A stretch of 64,000 nt of DNA, taken from assembly GCF_000425825.1 (NCBI RefSeq), contig NZ_KE384460.1, forward strand, positions 210,779 to 274,778. The letters run 5' to 3'. This document shows, in pieces, positions 47,385 through 58,015 of this stretch. The position numbers and the translations under genes were made by a program. The notes below the pieces were generated by a model that worked only from the letters and a program-made list of their open reading frames with translations, did not search any database and was not told where the DNA came from. The stretch is from Jeotgalicoccus marinus DSM 19772. GTDB taxonomy: Bacteria > Bacillota > Bacilli > Staphylococcales > Salinicoccaceae. Position 1 is the stretch's first letter. Every line of letters starts with the position of its first letter.

Positions 47385-48615
47385 AGGGTCTGAAATTACG
47401 AGAGATGTTCGTATAGAAGAGGGTATTGTCACTGAAATTGGTGAATCATTAACTGGCGGTGACAAAGAGATTGATTGTTCAGGGAAACTATTATCTGCAG
47501 GATTTGTCGATGTCCATGTTCATCTAAGAGAACCAGGTTTTGAACATAAAGAAACGGTTGCAACAGGATCAAAAGCAGCTGCTCGGGGTGGCTTTACAAC
47601 CATCTGTCCAATGCCAAACACATCCCCAATCATTGATTCTATCGAAGAACTTAATAAGCTTAATGCAATTATAGAAAGAGATGCAGTGATTGAGGTATTG
47701 CCTTATGTTTCGATTACAAAAAGGTTAAAAGGAGATAAGCTTGTTGATTTCCCTGCCTTAAAGAAAGCTGGCGCATTTGCATTTACCGACGATGGTGTCG
47801 GTGTCCAAAGTGCGGATATGATGTACCGTGCCATGCAAAAGGCTGGTGAAATTGATATGCCGATTGTAGCGCATACAGAAGAGAATTCTCTTATATACGG
47901 TGGTGTCATTCATCAGGGTGAGACAAGTGAAAAATTAGATATTCCTGGTATCCCATCGATTACAGAAACAGTCCAAATTGCGAGGGACGTGCTCTTAGCT
48001 GAAGCGGCAGATTGTCATTATCATGTCTGTCACGTTTCAACGAAGGAAAGTGTGCGAGTGATTAGAGATGCGAAACGTGCAGGAATTAAAGTGACTGCAG
48101 AGGTCACACCGCACCACTTAGTATTAGACGAAAATGATATTACAACGCGAGACCCTAACTTTAAGATGAACCCACCACTTAGATCATCAACAGACAAACA
48201 AGCTTTAATTGAAGGGCTCTTAGACGGGACGATTGATTTTATTGCCACTGACCATGCACCCCATCATGAAGATGAGAAGAATGTAGGCATATTAAAAGCA
48301 CCATTTGGCATTACTGGAAGTGAAAATGCCTTCCAGTTACTATACACGAGACTAGTACAAACAGACGTATTTACACTCGAACAACTGCTTGATTGGTTGA
48401 CAGTAAAACCTGCCGAAGTTTTCAACTTAGATCGCGGGAAGTTAGAGGTTGGTCAACGTGCAGACTTAACTTTAATTGATTTAGAAAAGACCTATACGTT
48501 AAATAAAAAAGATTTTTTATCGAAATCACAGAACACACCTTTTGATGGTGTGGAACTAAACAGTGATATTGTCTTAACTATATCTCAAGGTCGTATCGTC
48601 TACGAAAATATGTGA
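47347..48615 (+). CDS. pyrC: Dihydroorotase
   Basis: Zinc amidohydrolase closing carbamoyl-aspartate to dihydroorotate (class I type). Metal ligands are in DVHVHLREPG (about residues 57-66), HYHVCHVST, and ATDHAPHH; EVTPHHL is also present. The ATG at 47347 follows GGAAGGAGAAG; an in-frame ATG at 47353 is possible. It has 422 residues. In Bacillus the two carbamoyl-phosphate synthase genes follow here; in this window pyrK follows directly. Confidence 0.96.
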   Translation: MSMLLKHATLLYKGSEITRDVRIEEGIVTEIGESLTGGDKEIDCSGKLLSAGFVDVHVHLREPGFEHKETVATGSKAAARGGFTTICPMPNTSPIIDSIEELNKLNAIIERDAVIEVLPYVSITKRLKGDKLVDFPALKKAGAFAFTDDGVGVQSADMMYRAMQKAGEIDMPIVAHTEENSLIYGGVIHQGETSEKLDIPGIPSITETVQIARDVLLAEAADCHYHVCHVSTKESVRVIRDAKRAGIKVTAEVTPHHLVLDENDITTRDPNFKMNPPLRSSTDKQALIEGLLDGTIDFIATDHAPHHEDEKNVGILKAPFGITGSENAFQLLYTRLVQTDVFTLEQLLDWLTVKPAEVFNLDRGKLEVGQRADLTLIDLEKTYTLNKKDFLSKSQNTPFDGVELNSDIVLTISQGRIVYENM

Positions 48616-48629
48616 AACAGGGGTGCCTC

Positions 48630-49394
48630 ATGCTTAGAGAAGGTAAAGTGGTTGCTAAAAGTTACATAGCAAGAGATGTGTTTGAGTTTGTTATTGCAGT
48701 CGACCTCAAAAATATAGAAATTAGACCTGGTCAGTTTGTCCATGTACGGGTCTCGGAATCGACAGAACACGTCTTAAGACGACCGATTTCAATTTCTTCT
48801 GTCGATACAATCAATCATACAATCACACTTGTTTTTAGAGCTGGTGACCAATCGAGCGGTACTAATAAAATAGCACTAACTGCTGTCGGTGAGCATCTTG
48901 ACCTATTGCTACCTCTAGGAAATGGCTATAAGTTAGATGATGTCAACCAAGGAGATAGTGTCCTCATTATCGGTGGAGGCATTGGTGTACCGCCACTCTA
49001 CGAATTGGCTAAAAGATTGGATGATAGAGGGGTAAGGACGACACATATTCTCGGCTTTAACAGTGAAAAAGATGTGTTTTACGAAGATAAGTTTAAAGCG
49101 CTTGGGGAAACTTATATTGCCACTGCTGATGGCTCTTATGGCAATCCTGGATTCGTCACAGATGTCATTGAAGAAATTGGTGACGCTTTTGATAAGTTTT
49201 ACGCTTGTGGTCCAAAGGTAATGTTAAAAGTCCTAGATGAAACCTTAGATATCGATGGCTATATTTCCCTAGAAGAACGAATGGGTTGTGGCATCGGTGT
49301 TTGTTATGCCTGTGTTTGTCAAAGTAGGAAACAAGGGCAGCTTAAAATATGTACAGATGGACCAGTATTTGAAAAGGGAGCGATTATTCTATGA
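48630..49394 (+). CDS. pyrK: Dihydroorotate dehydrogenase electron transfer subunit
   Basis: FAD and 2Fe-2S subunit of the class 1B dihydroorotate dehydrogenase that passes electrons to NAD. The FAD-binding [10 protein letters not shown] is near residue 46-55, the nucleotide loop [16 protein letters not shown] near 110-125, and the cluster cysteines are in [12 protein letters not shown] and ICTDGPVF. It has 254 residues from the ATG at 48630, which follows CAGGGGTG. It overlaps pyrD by 4 nt. Staphylococcus aureus lacks this gene in its pyr operon. Confidence 0.95.
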   Translation: MLREGKVVAKSYIARDVFEFVIAVDLKNIEIRPGQFVHVRVSESTEHVLRRPISISSVDTINHTITLVFRAGDQSSGTNKIALTAVGEHLDLLLPLGNGYKLDDVNQGDSVLIIGGGIGVPPLYELAKRLDDRGVRTTHILGFNSEKDVFYEDKFKALGETYIATADGSYGNPGFVTDVIEEIGDAFDKFYACGPKVMLKVLDETLDIDGYISLEERMGCGIGVCYACVCQSRKQGQLKICTDGPVFEKGAIIL

Positions 49395-50302
49395 ATCACA
49401 AATTAAACGTCTCTTTACCTGGTCTAGACTTAAAAAATCCTGTCATGCCTGCTTCTGGTTGCTTTAGTTTTGGACAGGAATTCAGTAAACTATACAATTT
49501 ATCTGAGCTTGGTGCAATTATGATTAAGGCAGCGACAGAAGAAGAACGAGAGGGTAATTTAACGCCTCGTGTAGCAGAAACATCAAGTGGTATGTTGAAT
49601 GCAATTGGTCTACAAAACCCCGGTGTCGATCATATTATCGAAAATGAATTAAAGTTTCTAAATACATACGATGTACCTGTCATTGCTAATGTTGCCGGCA
49701 CTACAATTGAAGATTATGTTGAGGTCGCAAGAAAAATTTCAGCTTCACCTACAGTAAAGGCTTTGGAATTAAATATATCTTGTCCAAATGTTAAAGAAGG
49801 TGGCATCCAATTTGGAACTGATCCAAAGACGGCAAAAGAATTAACACGGGCTGTTAAAGAAGTTAGTGAAAAACCAGTTTATGTTAAGCTTTCACCTAAT
49901 GTAACGAGTATTGTTGACATGGCGAAAAGTGTGAGTGAGTATGCTGATGGCCTAACGATGATCAATACCTTAGTGGGTATGAAGCTCGATAGTAATGGAA
50001 AACCATTGCTCAATAATAAGACTGGCGGGCTCAGTGGGCCAGCTATAAAACCTGTTGCAATCAATATGGTCTATCAAGTCCGTCAAGCATTACCTGATAT
50101 ACCGATTATTGCTATGGGTGGGATTAGTAACGTTGATGATATCATTGATTTCATCAGTGTAGGCGCAGATGCCGTTGCAATAGGGACAATGAATTTTACA
50201 AATCCCTTTATTTGTAAAGAGCTAATCGAGCTTTTATCAAAAAAAGTGAGTGATATGAATTTAAACCACATACACGATATTAAAGGACGCGCATTTGTCT
50301 AA
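49391..50302 (+). CDS. pyrD: Dihydroorotate dehydrogenase, NAD-linked class 1B catalytic subunit
   Basis: FMN enzyme oxidising dihydroorotate to orotate, working with PyrK. Family features: [16 protein letters not shown] near the N-terminus, [18 protein letters not shown] (about residues 126-143), NTLVGMKLD, and the phosphate-binding GGISN and GADAVAIGT. It has 303 residues. It is a cytosolic class 1B protein without a membrane anchor, unlike class 2 PyrD of staphylococci. Confidence 0.95.
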   Translation: MNHKLNVSLPGLDLKNPVMPASGCFSFGQEFSKLYNLSELGAIMIKAATEEEREGNLTPRVAETSSGMLNAIGLQNPGVDHIIENELKFLNTYDVPVIANVAGTTIEDYVEVARKISASPTVKALELNISCPNVKEGGIQFGTDPKTAKELTRAVKEVSEKPVYVKLSPNVTSIVDMAKSVSEYADGLTMINTLVGMKLDSNGKPLLNNKTGGLSGPAIKPVAINMVYQVRQALPDIPIIAMGGISNVDDIIDFISVGADAVAIGTMNFTNPFICKELIELLSKKVSDMNLNHIHDIKGRAFV

Positions 50303-50315
50303 GAGGAGAAATATA

Positions 50316-51011
50316 ATGACGAATTCACTAATTATCGCTTTAGATTATCCAAACTTAAAAGAAGCAAAAAAATTTTTAAAACATTTTGATGAGCCACTCT
50401 ATGTCAAAGTCGGCATGGAATTATACATGCAAGAAGGTGCGAATGTTATTTCTTACTTAAAGGATGCGGGCCATCAAGTGTTTTTAGATTTAAAACTACA
50501 TGATATTCCGACAACTGTAGAGAGAACGATGGCTGTCTTAGGTCATTTAGATGTTGATATGATCAATGTGCATGCCCAAGGTGGCTTCGACATGATGTAC
50601 AGGGCAAGTATAGCTTTTAAAGCTGCTAATCAAAATGGCAAGATTATTGCAGTGACGCAATTGACATCTTTTGATGAAAAAACGATGCAAAAAGAACAGC
50701 AAACATCACTTTCTATGACAGACAGCGTCTTACATTATGCCAAGCTTGCCTATAAAGCTGGTTTGGATGGGGTGGTGTCATCACCATTAGAAAGTCGCTT
50801 GATTCATAATGAGATTACTGAAGATTTTTTAACAGTCACACCAGGCATACGCTTGACTGACAATAGATCGGACGATCAAGTACGTGTTGTCACGCCAGAA
50901 CGTGCGCGACTGTTAACTTCAGATTATATTGTCGTCGGTCGACCAATTACTGAAAGTGATAATCCAAGAAGTGCATATCATCATATTAAACAACTATGGG
51001 AGGGTAAGTAA
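50316..51011 (+). CDS. pyrF: Orotidine-5'-phosphate decarboxylase
   Basis: Decarboxylates OMP to UMP. The catalytic Asp-Lys-Asp array is in VFLDLKLHDIPTTVE (about residues 57-71), with VTPGIRL and VVGRPIT binding phosphate. It has 231 residues from the ATG at 50316, which follows AAGAGGAGAAA. It is followed by pyrE across one base. Confidence 0.96.
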   Translation: MTNSLIIALDYPNLKEAKKFLKHFDEPLYVKVGMELYMQEGANVISYLKDAGHQVFLDLKLHDIPTTVERTMAVLGHLDVDMINVHAQGGFDMMYRASIAFKAANQNGKIIAVTQLTSFDEKTMQKEQQTSLSMTDSVLHYAKLAYKAGLDGVVSSPLESRLIHNEITEDFLTVTPGIRLTDNRSDDQVRVVTPERARLLTSDYIVVGRPITESDNPRSAYHHIKQLWEGK

Positions 51012-51012
51012 A

Positions 51013-51618
51013 TTGTCTAAAAAAATTGCCAACATATTACTAAAACTCGGTGCGGTTAAGCTATCGACACTTGAACCCTTTACCTGGGCAAGCGGGATAA
51101 AGTCTCCAATCTATTGTGATAACAGACAGATTTTAGGAGATGTTAAGTCGCATAGAGCAGTTATTGAGAATTTTAAAAGTTTGGCCGGAAGATACGGCGC
51201 TATTGATGTAGTAGCCGGAACAGCAACAGCGGGCATACCACATGCAACCTTGCTAGCAGATCGATTAGATTTACCCTCCGCATATGTGAGAAGCAGTAAA
51301 AAATCACATGGTACAGGACGTCAAATAGAAGGGTCGCCGGTCGATGGTAAAAATGTATTATTAATTGAAGATTTGATTTCGACCGGCGGCTCTAGTCTAA
51401 ACGCAGTTGAAGCTTTAAAAGAAGAAGGTGCCAATGTTGTCGGCGTACTTGCTATATTTTCTTACGGTATTGCAGGTGTAGAAGAAAAATTCTCCAGAGC
51501 AGATTGTAAATTAGAGGTGCTGACTAATTTAGATACGATTTTAAGTGAAGCGGTTGATTGTGGCGTCATAAATTCAGATGAGCATGTTCAGATTTTAGAA
51601 TTTAGAGATGGTTTGTAA
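51013..51618 (+). CDS. pyrE: Orotate phosphoribosyltransferase
   Basis: Joins orotate with PRPP to give OMP. The PRPP motif is VLLIEDLISTGGSSLNAVEAL (split: VLLIEDLISTGGSS near residues 115-128), with SPIYCDNRQILGD and AGTATAGIPHA. It has 201 residues. The start is TTG at 51013 after GGAGGGTAAG, overlapping nothing upstream. It is last in the pyr operon and is followed by a GC-rich repeat region. Confidence 0.95.
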   Translation: MSKKIANILLKLGAVKLSTLEPFTWASGIKSPIYCDNRQILGDVKSHRAVIENFKSLAGRYGAIDVVAGTATAGIPHATLLADRLDLPSAYVRSSKKSHGTGRQIEGSPVDGKNVLLIEDLISTGGSSLNAVEALKEEGANVVGVLAIFSYGIAGVEEKFSRADCKLEVLTNLDTILSEAVDCGVINSDEHVQILEFRDGL

Positions 51619-51620
51619 GG

Positions 51621-51734
51621 TATCGGCTCAATGTGAGGCCGACAGCGGTCCGGTAGAAGAATACCGGCTCAATGTGAACCTGACAGCGGGCCGCAAAACA
51701 AAAATCGGCTCACTGTAAAACACACAGTGAGCCG
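51621..51734 (+). repeat. Three degenerate GC-rich repeats after pyrE
   Basis: Copy 1 (51621-51652) and copy 2 (51662-51693) are 32 nt each, 41 bp apart, and differ at about 5 positions; both start TA(T/C)CGGCTCAATGTGA and end GACAGCGG-n-CCG. Copy 3 (from 51705) shares TCGGCTCA-n-TGT and then forms a hairpin. The block is clearly richer in G+C than its surroundings. I do not recognise it as a named repeat family. Confidence 0.7.
51706..51734. terminator. Hairpin between pyrE and rqcH
   Basis: CGGCTCACTGT (51706-51716) and ACAGTGAGCCG (51724-51734) form a perfect 11-bp stem with a 7-nt loop. The flanks have only broken T or A tracts, so its strength as a terminator for the convergent pyr operon and rqcH is uncertain. 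Confidence 0.6.
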
Positions 51735-51754
51735 GCCTAAAATAAAATCTATAT

Positions 51755-53443
51755 TTATTTTTCCATTGCTTTAACTTTGTCGCTATCTGGAGTCACATTG
51801 ACTGTCGTCTGTTCTGAATAGCTAACAAAGCCTGGTTTCGTGCCAGGTATGTTTTTAACATGTTTGATTTCTGTATAGTCAACCGGTACTCCAGCAGATT
51901 GACCTGCCTTAGAGTAATATGCAGCTAACATTGCTGCCTCTAATATATCTGCTTCTTCTATATCATTTGCATTATGTGCAATAACGACGTGTGAACCTGG
52001 AATATCTTTAGTGTGGAACCACAGATGGTTGTTCTGAGCTTGACGGTTAGTCAAATAGTCATTTTGTTTATTATTTTTACCGACAAAGACAGGTAGGCCG
52101 TTTGAAGTCACAAATTCATGTAGCTGAATCTTTTTCTGTTTCTTTTTCTTCTTAGATTTCTGTGCTTTTATAATTCGCTCTTCAACAAGCTCTTGTCTAA
52201 CTTCCTCTACTTCATCTTCTGTCGTAATATTCTCCATCTGATGCAGTAAATTATTAAAGTATTCAACATCCATATGCGCAATTCTTAGCTGTTCTTCAGC
52301 AATCTTTTCCCTATTTTTCAACTTATTATATCGGTTGTAAAAGTACTGTGCATTTTCAGACGGTGACCGTTGTTGATCTAAAGGAATATCAATTTCTTCA
52401 TTTGTGTAATAGTCGAGTACCTTAACACTATCTTGAAATGGTTTAATCGTGTGCATATAGGCCGTTATCAATTCACCATACTTTTGATATTTGTCTTTTT
52501 CTTTTGCTTCTATTAAATCATCTTTAAGCTTATCAATCTTCCTAAGTGTCTTATCGTGCTCACGTTCAATAACTTGATAGTAGTCAGATGCTTTTTGTTT
52601 AATCATACTTTTTTGAGCTCTCTGATGGTAAAAGTCATCCATAAGTTCACTTAAACTATCGTAAGTTTTAGTTGGATTTCCAAGATGGTGGAGCCTAGTA
52701 AAGTAAAATACAGGTTTGTCTTGATCGTAAAATACTGGTTCCACTTTTTGACTGTCATCTAAGGCATCTTTAATCGCGTCGACGATGTTATCCTTATTAA
52801 AGTAGGTCACCTTAGACTCAACTTCTTTTACAAAGAGTGGGCTGAAGCCCTCAATATGATTTAAAATTTGCTTGTTGACCTTACCCTTATTCCAATCGAT
52901 AAACTTCGGTAGCTCATTGATTTCAGAAGTTCTCGGATTTAATTTCTTACCTGTCGGCGGTTTTTCATAACTAAAGCCCGGCATGATGGTTCGGACATTG
53001 TTGTTTGGTGTGAGGTGTTTGATGCTTTCAATAATTTTATATGTTTGATCAGTTAAAATGATATTGGAATGACGTCCCATGATTTCTAAAATTAAAATTC
53101 GTTCGATATCATCACCAATATCATTTATAGCACGTATATGAATATGAACAATTCTATCGTTACCTTGTTGTTCTACTGAAGTGATGATGCCACCCTCGAT
53201 GTGTTTTCTTAATACTCGAGTAAACATTGGGGGTTCAAATGGAAATTCATATTTTTCCCCTGTAATATGAAATCTTGAGAACATCGGATGACTACTGATT
53301 AATAATTGATGATTTTTACCAGCCGCGCGCATTTTAAAGAGAAGGGTAGTCTGGTCCATTTGATGTATTTTATTAATTTTACCACTCACTAGAAATTGTA
53401 ATTCGTCTACAAGTGCATGTGTAAAATTTCCGTCTAAAGCCAT
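51755..53443 (-). CDS. rqcH: Ribosome quality control protein RqcH (NFACT, FbpA family)
   Basis: Binds stalled 50S subunits with peptidyl-tRNA and directs alanine tailing in Bacillus; it is also annotated as fibronectin-binding protein. The NFACT-N domain starts MALDGNFTHALVDEL, and the functionally important Asp-Arg pair is at residues 96-97 (QQGNDRIVH). HhH and coiled-coil regions follow (about 270-420), then NFACT-R with FVGKNNKQNDYLT and LWFHTKDIPGSHVVI. It has 562 residues. It is convergent to pyrE and divergent from gmk. Confidence 0.94.
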   Translation of the reverse strand: MALDGNFTHALVDELQFLVSGKINKIHQMDQTTLLFKMRAAGKNHQLLISSHPMFSRFHITGEKYEFPFEPPMFTRVLRKHIEGGIITSVEQQGNDRIVHIHIRAINDIGDDIERILILEIMGRHSNIILTDQTYKIIESIKHLTPNNNVRTIMPGFSYEKPPTGKKLNPRTSEINELPKFIDWNKGKVNKQILNHIEGFSPLFVKEVESKVTYFNKDNIVDAIKDALDDSQKVEPVFYDQDKPVFYFTRLHHLGNPTKTYDSLSELMDDFYHQRAQKSMIKQKASDYYQVIEREHDKTLRKIDKLKDDLIEAKEKDKYQKYGELITAYMHTIKPFQDSVKVLDYYTNEEIDIPLDQQRSPSENAQYFYNRYNKLKNREKIAEEQLRIAHMDVEYFNNLLHQMENITTEDEVEEVRQELVEERIIKAQKSKKKKKQKKIQLHEFVTSNGLPVFVGKNNKQNDYLTNRQAQNNHLWFHTKDIPGSHVVIAHNANDIEEADILEAAMLAAYYSKAGQSAGVPVDYTEIKHVKNIPGTKPGFVSYSEQTTVNVTPDSDKVKAMEK

Positions 53444-53549
53444 GTGTATTCCTCCTCAAAATGATTACATATTATTTTATCATGAATGTCGGGTCAATGT
53501 CGGCAATATTGATGAAATTTCAGATGATCTATGATACATTAAGAAGTAA

Positions 53550-54196
<647 letters not shown>

Positions 54197-54197
<1 letters not shown>

Positions 54198-54391
54198 TGT
54201 TATACCCAGCAGGTCACGAATTAAAAAAACATGTTGATTCAAAATATCTAGTAGTATCTATGGCAGCGAAACGCGCCAGAGATTTACAGGAGCATCCTGA
54301 TCGTAAGCTTTTAGATTCATATCGTTCTAAGAAAAATGTTGGCTTTGCTTTAGAAGAAATTGCAGCCGGCAAAGTGACAGTAGATAAATAG
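54197..54391 (+). CDS. rpoZ: RNA polymerase omega subunit
   Basis: A 64-residue chaperone subunit of RNA polymerase that folds around beta-prime. The omega signature is YLVVSMAAKRARDLQ (about residues 18-32), followed by NVGFALEEIAAGKVTV. Its start overlaps the gmk stop. A terminator follows shortly. Confidence 0.95.
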
Positions 54392-54404
54392 TTCAAAAAA
54401 TAAC

Positions 54405-54431
54405 GCTGACAATTCATTGTCAGCTTTTTTT
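54405..54431 (+). terminator. Terminator after rpoZ
   Basis: GCTGACAAT (54405-54413) pairs with ATTGTCAGC (54416-54424), followed by seven T. The coaBC ribosome site begins just past the T-run, so partial read-through must serve coaBC unless there is a hidden promoter. Confidence 0.8.
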
Positions 54432-54446
54432 AAAGAGGTGGGAAAT

Positions 54447-55634
54447 TTGGCAAATATCGTAATCGGTGTTACAGGCGGCATTGCCAGTTACAAGGCGATT
54501 GATTTAACGAGCAAACTCGTTCAAAGAGGCCATGCTGTTCGAGTCGTTTTAACAGATAACACACAAGAATTCGTTACACCACTCGCTTTTCAAGCTATCA
54601 GTCGTAACCATGTCTATACCAATACTTTTTTAGAAGAGGACCCAGCCTCCATTGCACATATTAAAATTGGTGAGTGGGCTGATGTAATTGCAGTTGTTCC
54701 AGTGACTGCAAATACTATAGGGAAATTTGCGAATGGTATCTATGACAACATGTTACTCAATGTACTCGCAGCGAATACTAAGCCGGTATTAATGGCGCCA
54801 GCAATGAATGTACACATGCTACATCAGCCTTCAGTACAAAACAATATCGATAAACTGCGTGCACAAGGCGTAACGTTCATTGACTCAGAATCAGGCTTTT
54901 TAGCATGTGGCTATAATGCTAAAGGACGTTTGGCAGACGTATTTAAGATCGTGGAAAAGCTTGAAGAAATGGTGACAGCAAAACAAGATTTTCTAGGTAA
55001 GAAAGTGTTAATTACGGCGGGCCCAACGCGTGAAAAACTCGACCCAATACGTTTCTTATCTAATTTTTCAAGTGGCAAGATGGGTTATAGTATCGCTGAA
55101 GCCTTTCAAGCACAGGGAGCAGATGTCACTTTAATTAGTGGACCGGTCAATCTACCGACACCTACTGGAGTCAGAAGAATTGATGTGGAATCAACAGAAG
55201 AGATGTTTGAGGCTGTAAAAGCACACATGAATAACGATATAGGTGTTTTCACTGCGGCAGTTTCTGACTATACAGTAAAAGATGTAAGTAGTAATAAGAT
55301 GAAGAAGGTCAATGGCAAGTTACCTTCAATTGAACTTATCGAAACACAAGATATATTAAAATATGTGGGTCACAATTCAAAGAATATGTATGTTGTCGGT
55401 TTTGCAGCAGAGACACATGACGTTGAATCATATGCGCTTGGTAAGCTTGAAAATAAAAAGGCTGACGCAATTATTATGAATGATGTGTCGAATCCTGAAA
55501 TTGGCATGAATTCGGATGACAATGAAGTAACAATGCTATTTAAAGATGGTACAAAACACCCATTACAAAAGATGAGTAAACGTCAATTAGCCAATCAAAT
55601 AATAGAAGCTTTAAAAGAACGGGTGAAGGATTAA
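54447..55634 (+). CDS. coaBC: Bifunctional phosphopantothenoylcysteine decarboxylase/synthetase
   Basis: Two steps of coenzyme A synthesis. The N-terminal CoaC flavodomain has VTGGIASYKAIDL, PAMNVHML and the catalytic cysteine in ACGYNAKGR. The C-terminal CoaB has ITAGPTREKLDPIRFLSNFSSGKMG and AAVSDYTVKDVSSNKMKK (lysine for ATP). It has 395 residues from the TTG at 54447, which follows AGAGGTGGG. It overlaps priA by one base. Confidence 0.96.
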   Translation: MANIVIGVTGGIASYKAIDLTSKLVQRGHAVRVVLTDNTQEFVTPLAFQAISRNHVYTNTFLEEDPASIAHIKIGEWADVIAVVPVTANTIGKFANGIYDNMLLNVLAANTKPVLMAPAMNVHMLHQPSVQNNIDKLRAQGVTFIDSESGFLACGYNAKGRLADVFKIVEKLEEMVTAKQDFLGKKVLITAGPTREKLDPIRFLSNFSSGKMGYSIAEAFQAQGADVTLISGPVNLPTPTGVRRIDVESTEEMFEAVKAHMNNDIGVFTAAVSDYTVKDVSSNKMKKVNGKLPSIELIETQDILKYVGHNSKNMYVVGFAAETHDVESYALGKLENKKADAIIMNDVSNPEIGMNSDDNEVTMLFKDGTKHPLQKMSKRQLANQIIEALKERVKD

Positions 55635-58015
55635 TGTATGCATCTGTCATCGTGAGTGTGACTTCAAAAGATGTTAATCGTTTGTTTGACTATAAAGTAC
55701 CTGATCATTTAAAAGATGTAATAAAAGTCGGGCACAGGGTCTTTGTCCCCTTTGGCCCGAGACATATTCAAGCATATGTCATGGCGTTAAATGAATATAG
55801 TGATGTTCCTGAAAATAAAGTCAAAGAAATTGTTAAAGTCATGGATGTCGAGCCGGTTCTAACAACAGAATTAGTCGCCTTATCAAAAAAGCTTGCGAAC
55901 TATTATATAGAACCCTATATATCAGTGATTGAAACGATATTACCAGCAGCCTTGAAGACCAAAGCAAAAAAAGTCTTACATTTAAATGATAATGCGACAG
56001 CAGAAGCTCGGTTCATGTATGAATCCTTAAACAATGGTCAACTTATAGAGACGAAAAGTTTATCAACGAAAGAACTTGCATCACTTTTACCCTATATAAA
56101 TCAGGGTGAGGTTTATGAGGATATTCAACTGAGTCAACATACGAGAAAGAAAACCCAAAAAGCGGTGGAGTCACTCTACCTAAATAAATCAACATTGGAA
56201 CGTGCACCCAAGCAACTTGAAGCGCTCTATGCTGTTGAACAAGCTGAGGAACCTGTATTATTAAGCGATCTTAAGGACCAAGGATATTCTGAAGCAATTG
56301 TTAGAGAATTAGAGAAAAAAGGTTTTGTTAGAAAGTTAGACGTTGTCGTTGAAAGAGACCCGTTTGATGGGAAGGTTTTTGAAGCAGACCAGAAGAAAAC
56401 CTTAACCAAAGAACAAGATGAAGCATTTAAGTCGATTAACCAAGCAGTTATAGAGGGCCAAATTAACACCTATCTCTTACACGGTGTGACCGGTAGTGGG
56501 AAGACTGAGGTATATTTACAACTCATTGAAACAACACTAAAAGAAGGAAAAGAAGCGTTAATGCTCGTACCTGAAATTGCTTTAACACCGCAGATGGTTA
56601 ACCGTTTTAAGGCGCGTTTTGGTGATGATGTTGCTGTACTGCATTCCGCCTTAAGCCATGGTGAAAAATACGATGAGTGGAGAAAGATTAGTGATGGACG
56701 TGCGCGTGTTTCAGTAGGTGCACGTTCTTCCATATTTGCACCTTTTAAAAATATAGGGTTAATTATCATCGATGAAGAGCACGAAACGACCTATAAGCAA
56801 TCTGAAAGACCGATGTATCATGCTGCTGAAGTGGCAAAATTAAGAGCGGAATTCCATAGTTGTCCAGTCGTCTTAGGCTCAGCGACACCGTCATTAGAAA
56901 GTTTTGCTCGTGCACAAAAAGGTGTGTATGATTTATTTACTTTAAGCGAACGTCCAAATATGAATCCATTGCCGACCGCAGAAATTGTCGATATGGCTGA
57001 GGAACATAAAGAAGGTAATGCTGGAATTTTATCGGCACGTTTAAAAGAAGCGATTCATTCGAGAATAGACAAAGGTGAACAGACCGTGCTCTTGTTAAAC
57101 CGACGCGGTTTTGCAAACTTTCAAATCTGCCAAAATTGTGGTCACGTACCACAGTGTCCTAACTGTGATATTTCCCTAACTTATCATAAGACGAATCAGA
57201 GTTTGATGTGTCACTATTGTGGTTATGAGGAAGCGGTCAAGAAGCAGTGTCAAGACTGTGGCGCGAGTGATGTAACCTTTAGAGGGACTGGGACACAAAA
57301 AGTTGAAGAAATTTTAAGAGATACTTTTGGTGTCGATATCGTCAGAATGGATGTTGATACTACCCAAAATAAAGGAGCACATGAACAATTACTGAAAACT
57401 TTCGAAGAACAAAAAGTTCCCATTCTCCTTGGGACTCAGATGATTGCTAAAGGTTTAGACTATCCCAATGTGACCTTAGTCGGCGTCCTAAACGCAGATA
57501 CGATGTTAAATTTGCCAGACTTTAGGGCGAATGAACGCACCTTTCAATTGCTCACTCAGGTTGCAGGGCGTGCAGGGCGCCACAGTCTACCTGGAGAGGT
57601 CATTTATCAGACGTACAATCCAACGCATTATACAATCACTATGGCTAAGGACAATAACTATATTGATTTTTATAGCAAAGAGATGGACTTTAGAAAGTTT
57701 GCGCGTTATTCACCGTATTATTTTCATGTCCTATTCACCATATCTAGTGAGCAGATTAAGGATTGTTTAAATGCAACGACAGATATTCATCAAACGCTTG
57801 TTGATAGTGTATCCACTTCTGCTTATATTATCGGACCGTCACCAAGCCCAATTGAAAGGATTAAGAACAAGCATCGCTTTCAAATCCTGTTAAAATATAA
57901 GAGAGAGCCTGCCCTGATGGATGTATTAAATCAGCTTGATTTAAAATATACTGAGTTATATAAGAAAAGTGGTATATCATTAAAAATTGATGTCGATCCA
58001 CAATTCATAATGTAG
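55634..58015 (+). CDS. priA: Primosomal replication restart helicase PriA
   Basis: DNA helicase that reloads the replisome at stalled forks. It has an N-terminal 3'-DNA-binding domain, Walker A GVTGSGKTEV (about residues 284-293), and DEEH in IIIDEEHETTYKQ. Eight zinc cysteines lie in pairs (CQNC, CPNC, CHYC, CQDC, about 498-542), then GTQMIAKGLDYPNV and QVAGRAGR. It has 793 residues. In Bacillus and S. aureus def follows; here fmt follows after 10 nt. Confidence 0.97.
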   Translation: MYASVIVSVTSKDVNRLFDYKVPDHLKDVIKVGHRVFVPFGPRHIQAYVMALNEYSDVPENKVKEIVKVMDVEPVLTTELVALSKKLANYYIEPYISVIETILPAALKTKAKKVLHLNDNATAEARFMYESLNNGQLIETKSLSTKELASLLPYINQGEVYEDIQLSQHTRKKTQKAVESLYLNKSTLERAPKQLEALYAVEQAEEPVLLSDLKDQGYSEAIVRELEKKGFVRKLDVVVERDPFDGKVFEADQKKTLTKEQDEAFKSINQAVIEGQINTYLLHGVTGSGKTEVYLQLIETTLKEGKEALMLVPEIALTPQMVNRFKARFGDDVAVLHSALSHGEKYDEWRKISDGRARVSVGARSSIFAPFKNIGLIIIDEEHETTYKQSERPMYHAAEVAKLRAEFHSCPVVLGSATPSLESFARAQKGVYDLFTLSERPNMNPLPTAEIVDMAEEHKEGNAGILSARLKEAIHSRIDKGEQTVLLLNRRGFANFQICQNCGHVPQCPNCDISLTYHKTNQSLMCHYCGYEEAVKKQCQDCGASDVTFRGTGTQKVEEILRDTFGVDIVRMDVDTTQNKGAHEQLLKTFEEQKVPILLGTQMIAKGLDYPNVTLVGVLNADTMLNLPDFRANERTFQLLTQVAGRAGRHSLPGEVIYQTYNPTHYTITMAKDNNYIDFYSKEMDFRKFARYSPYYFHVLFTISSEQIKDCLNATTDIHQTLVDSVSTSAYIIGPSPSPIERIKNKHRFQILLKYKREPALMDVLNQLDLKYTELYKKSGISLKIDVDPQFIM

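Noticed and set aside
51621-51734. CRISPR array or STAR element
   Set aside because: Only three imperfect copies, no uniform spacers, no cas genes, and the core does not match the STAR consensus I know.
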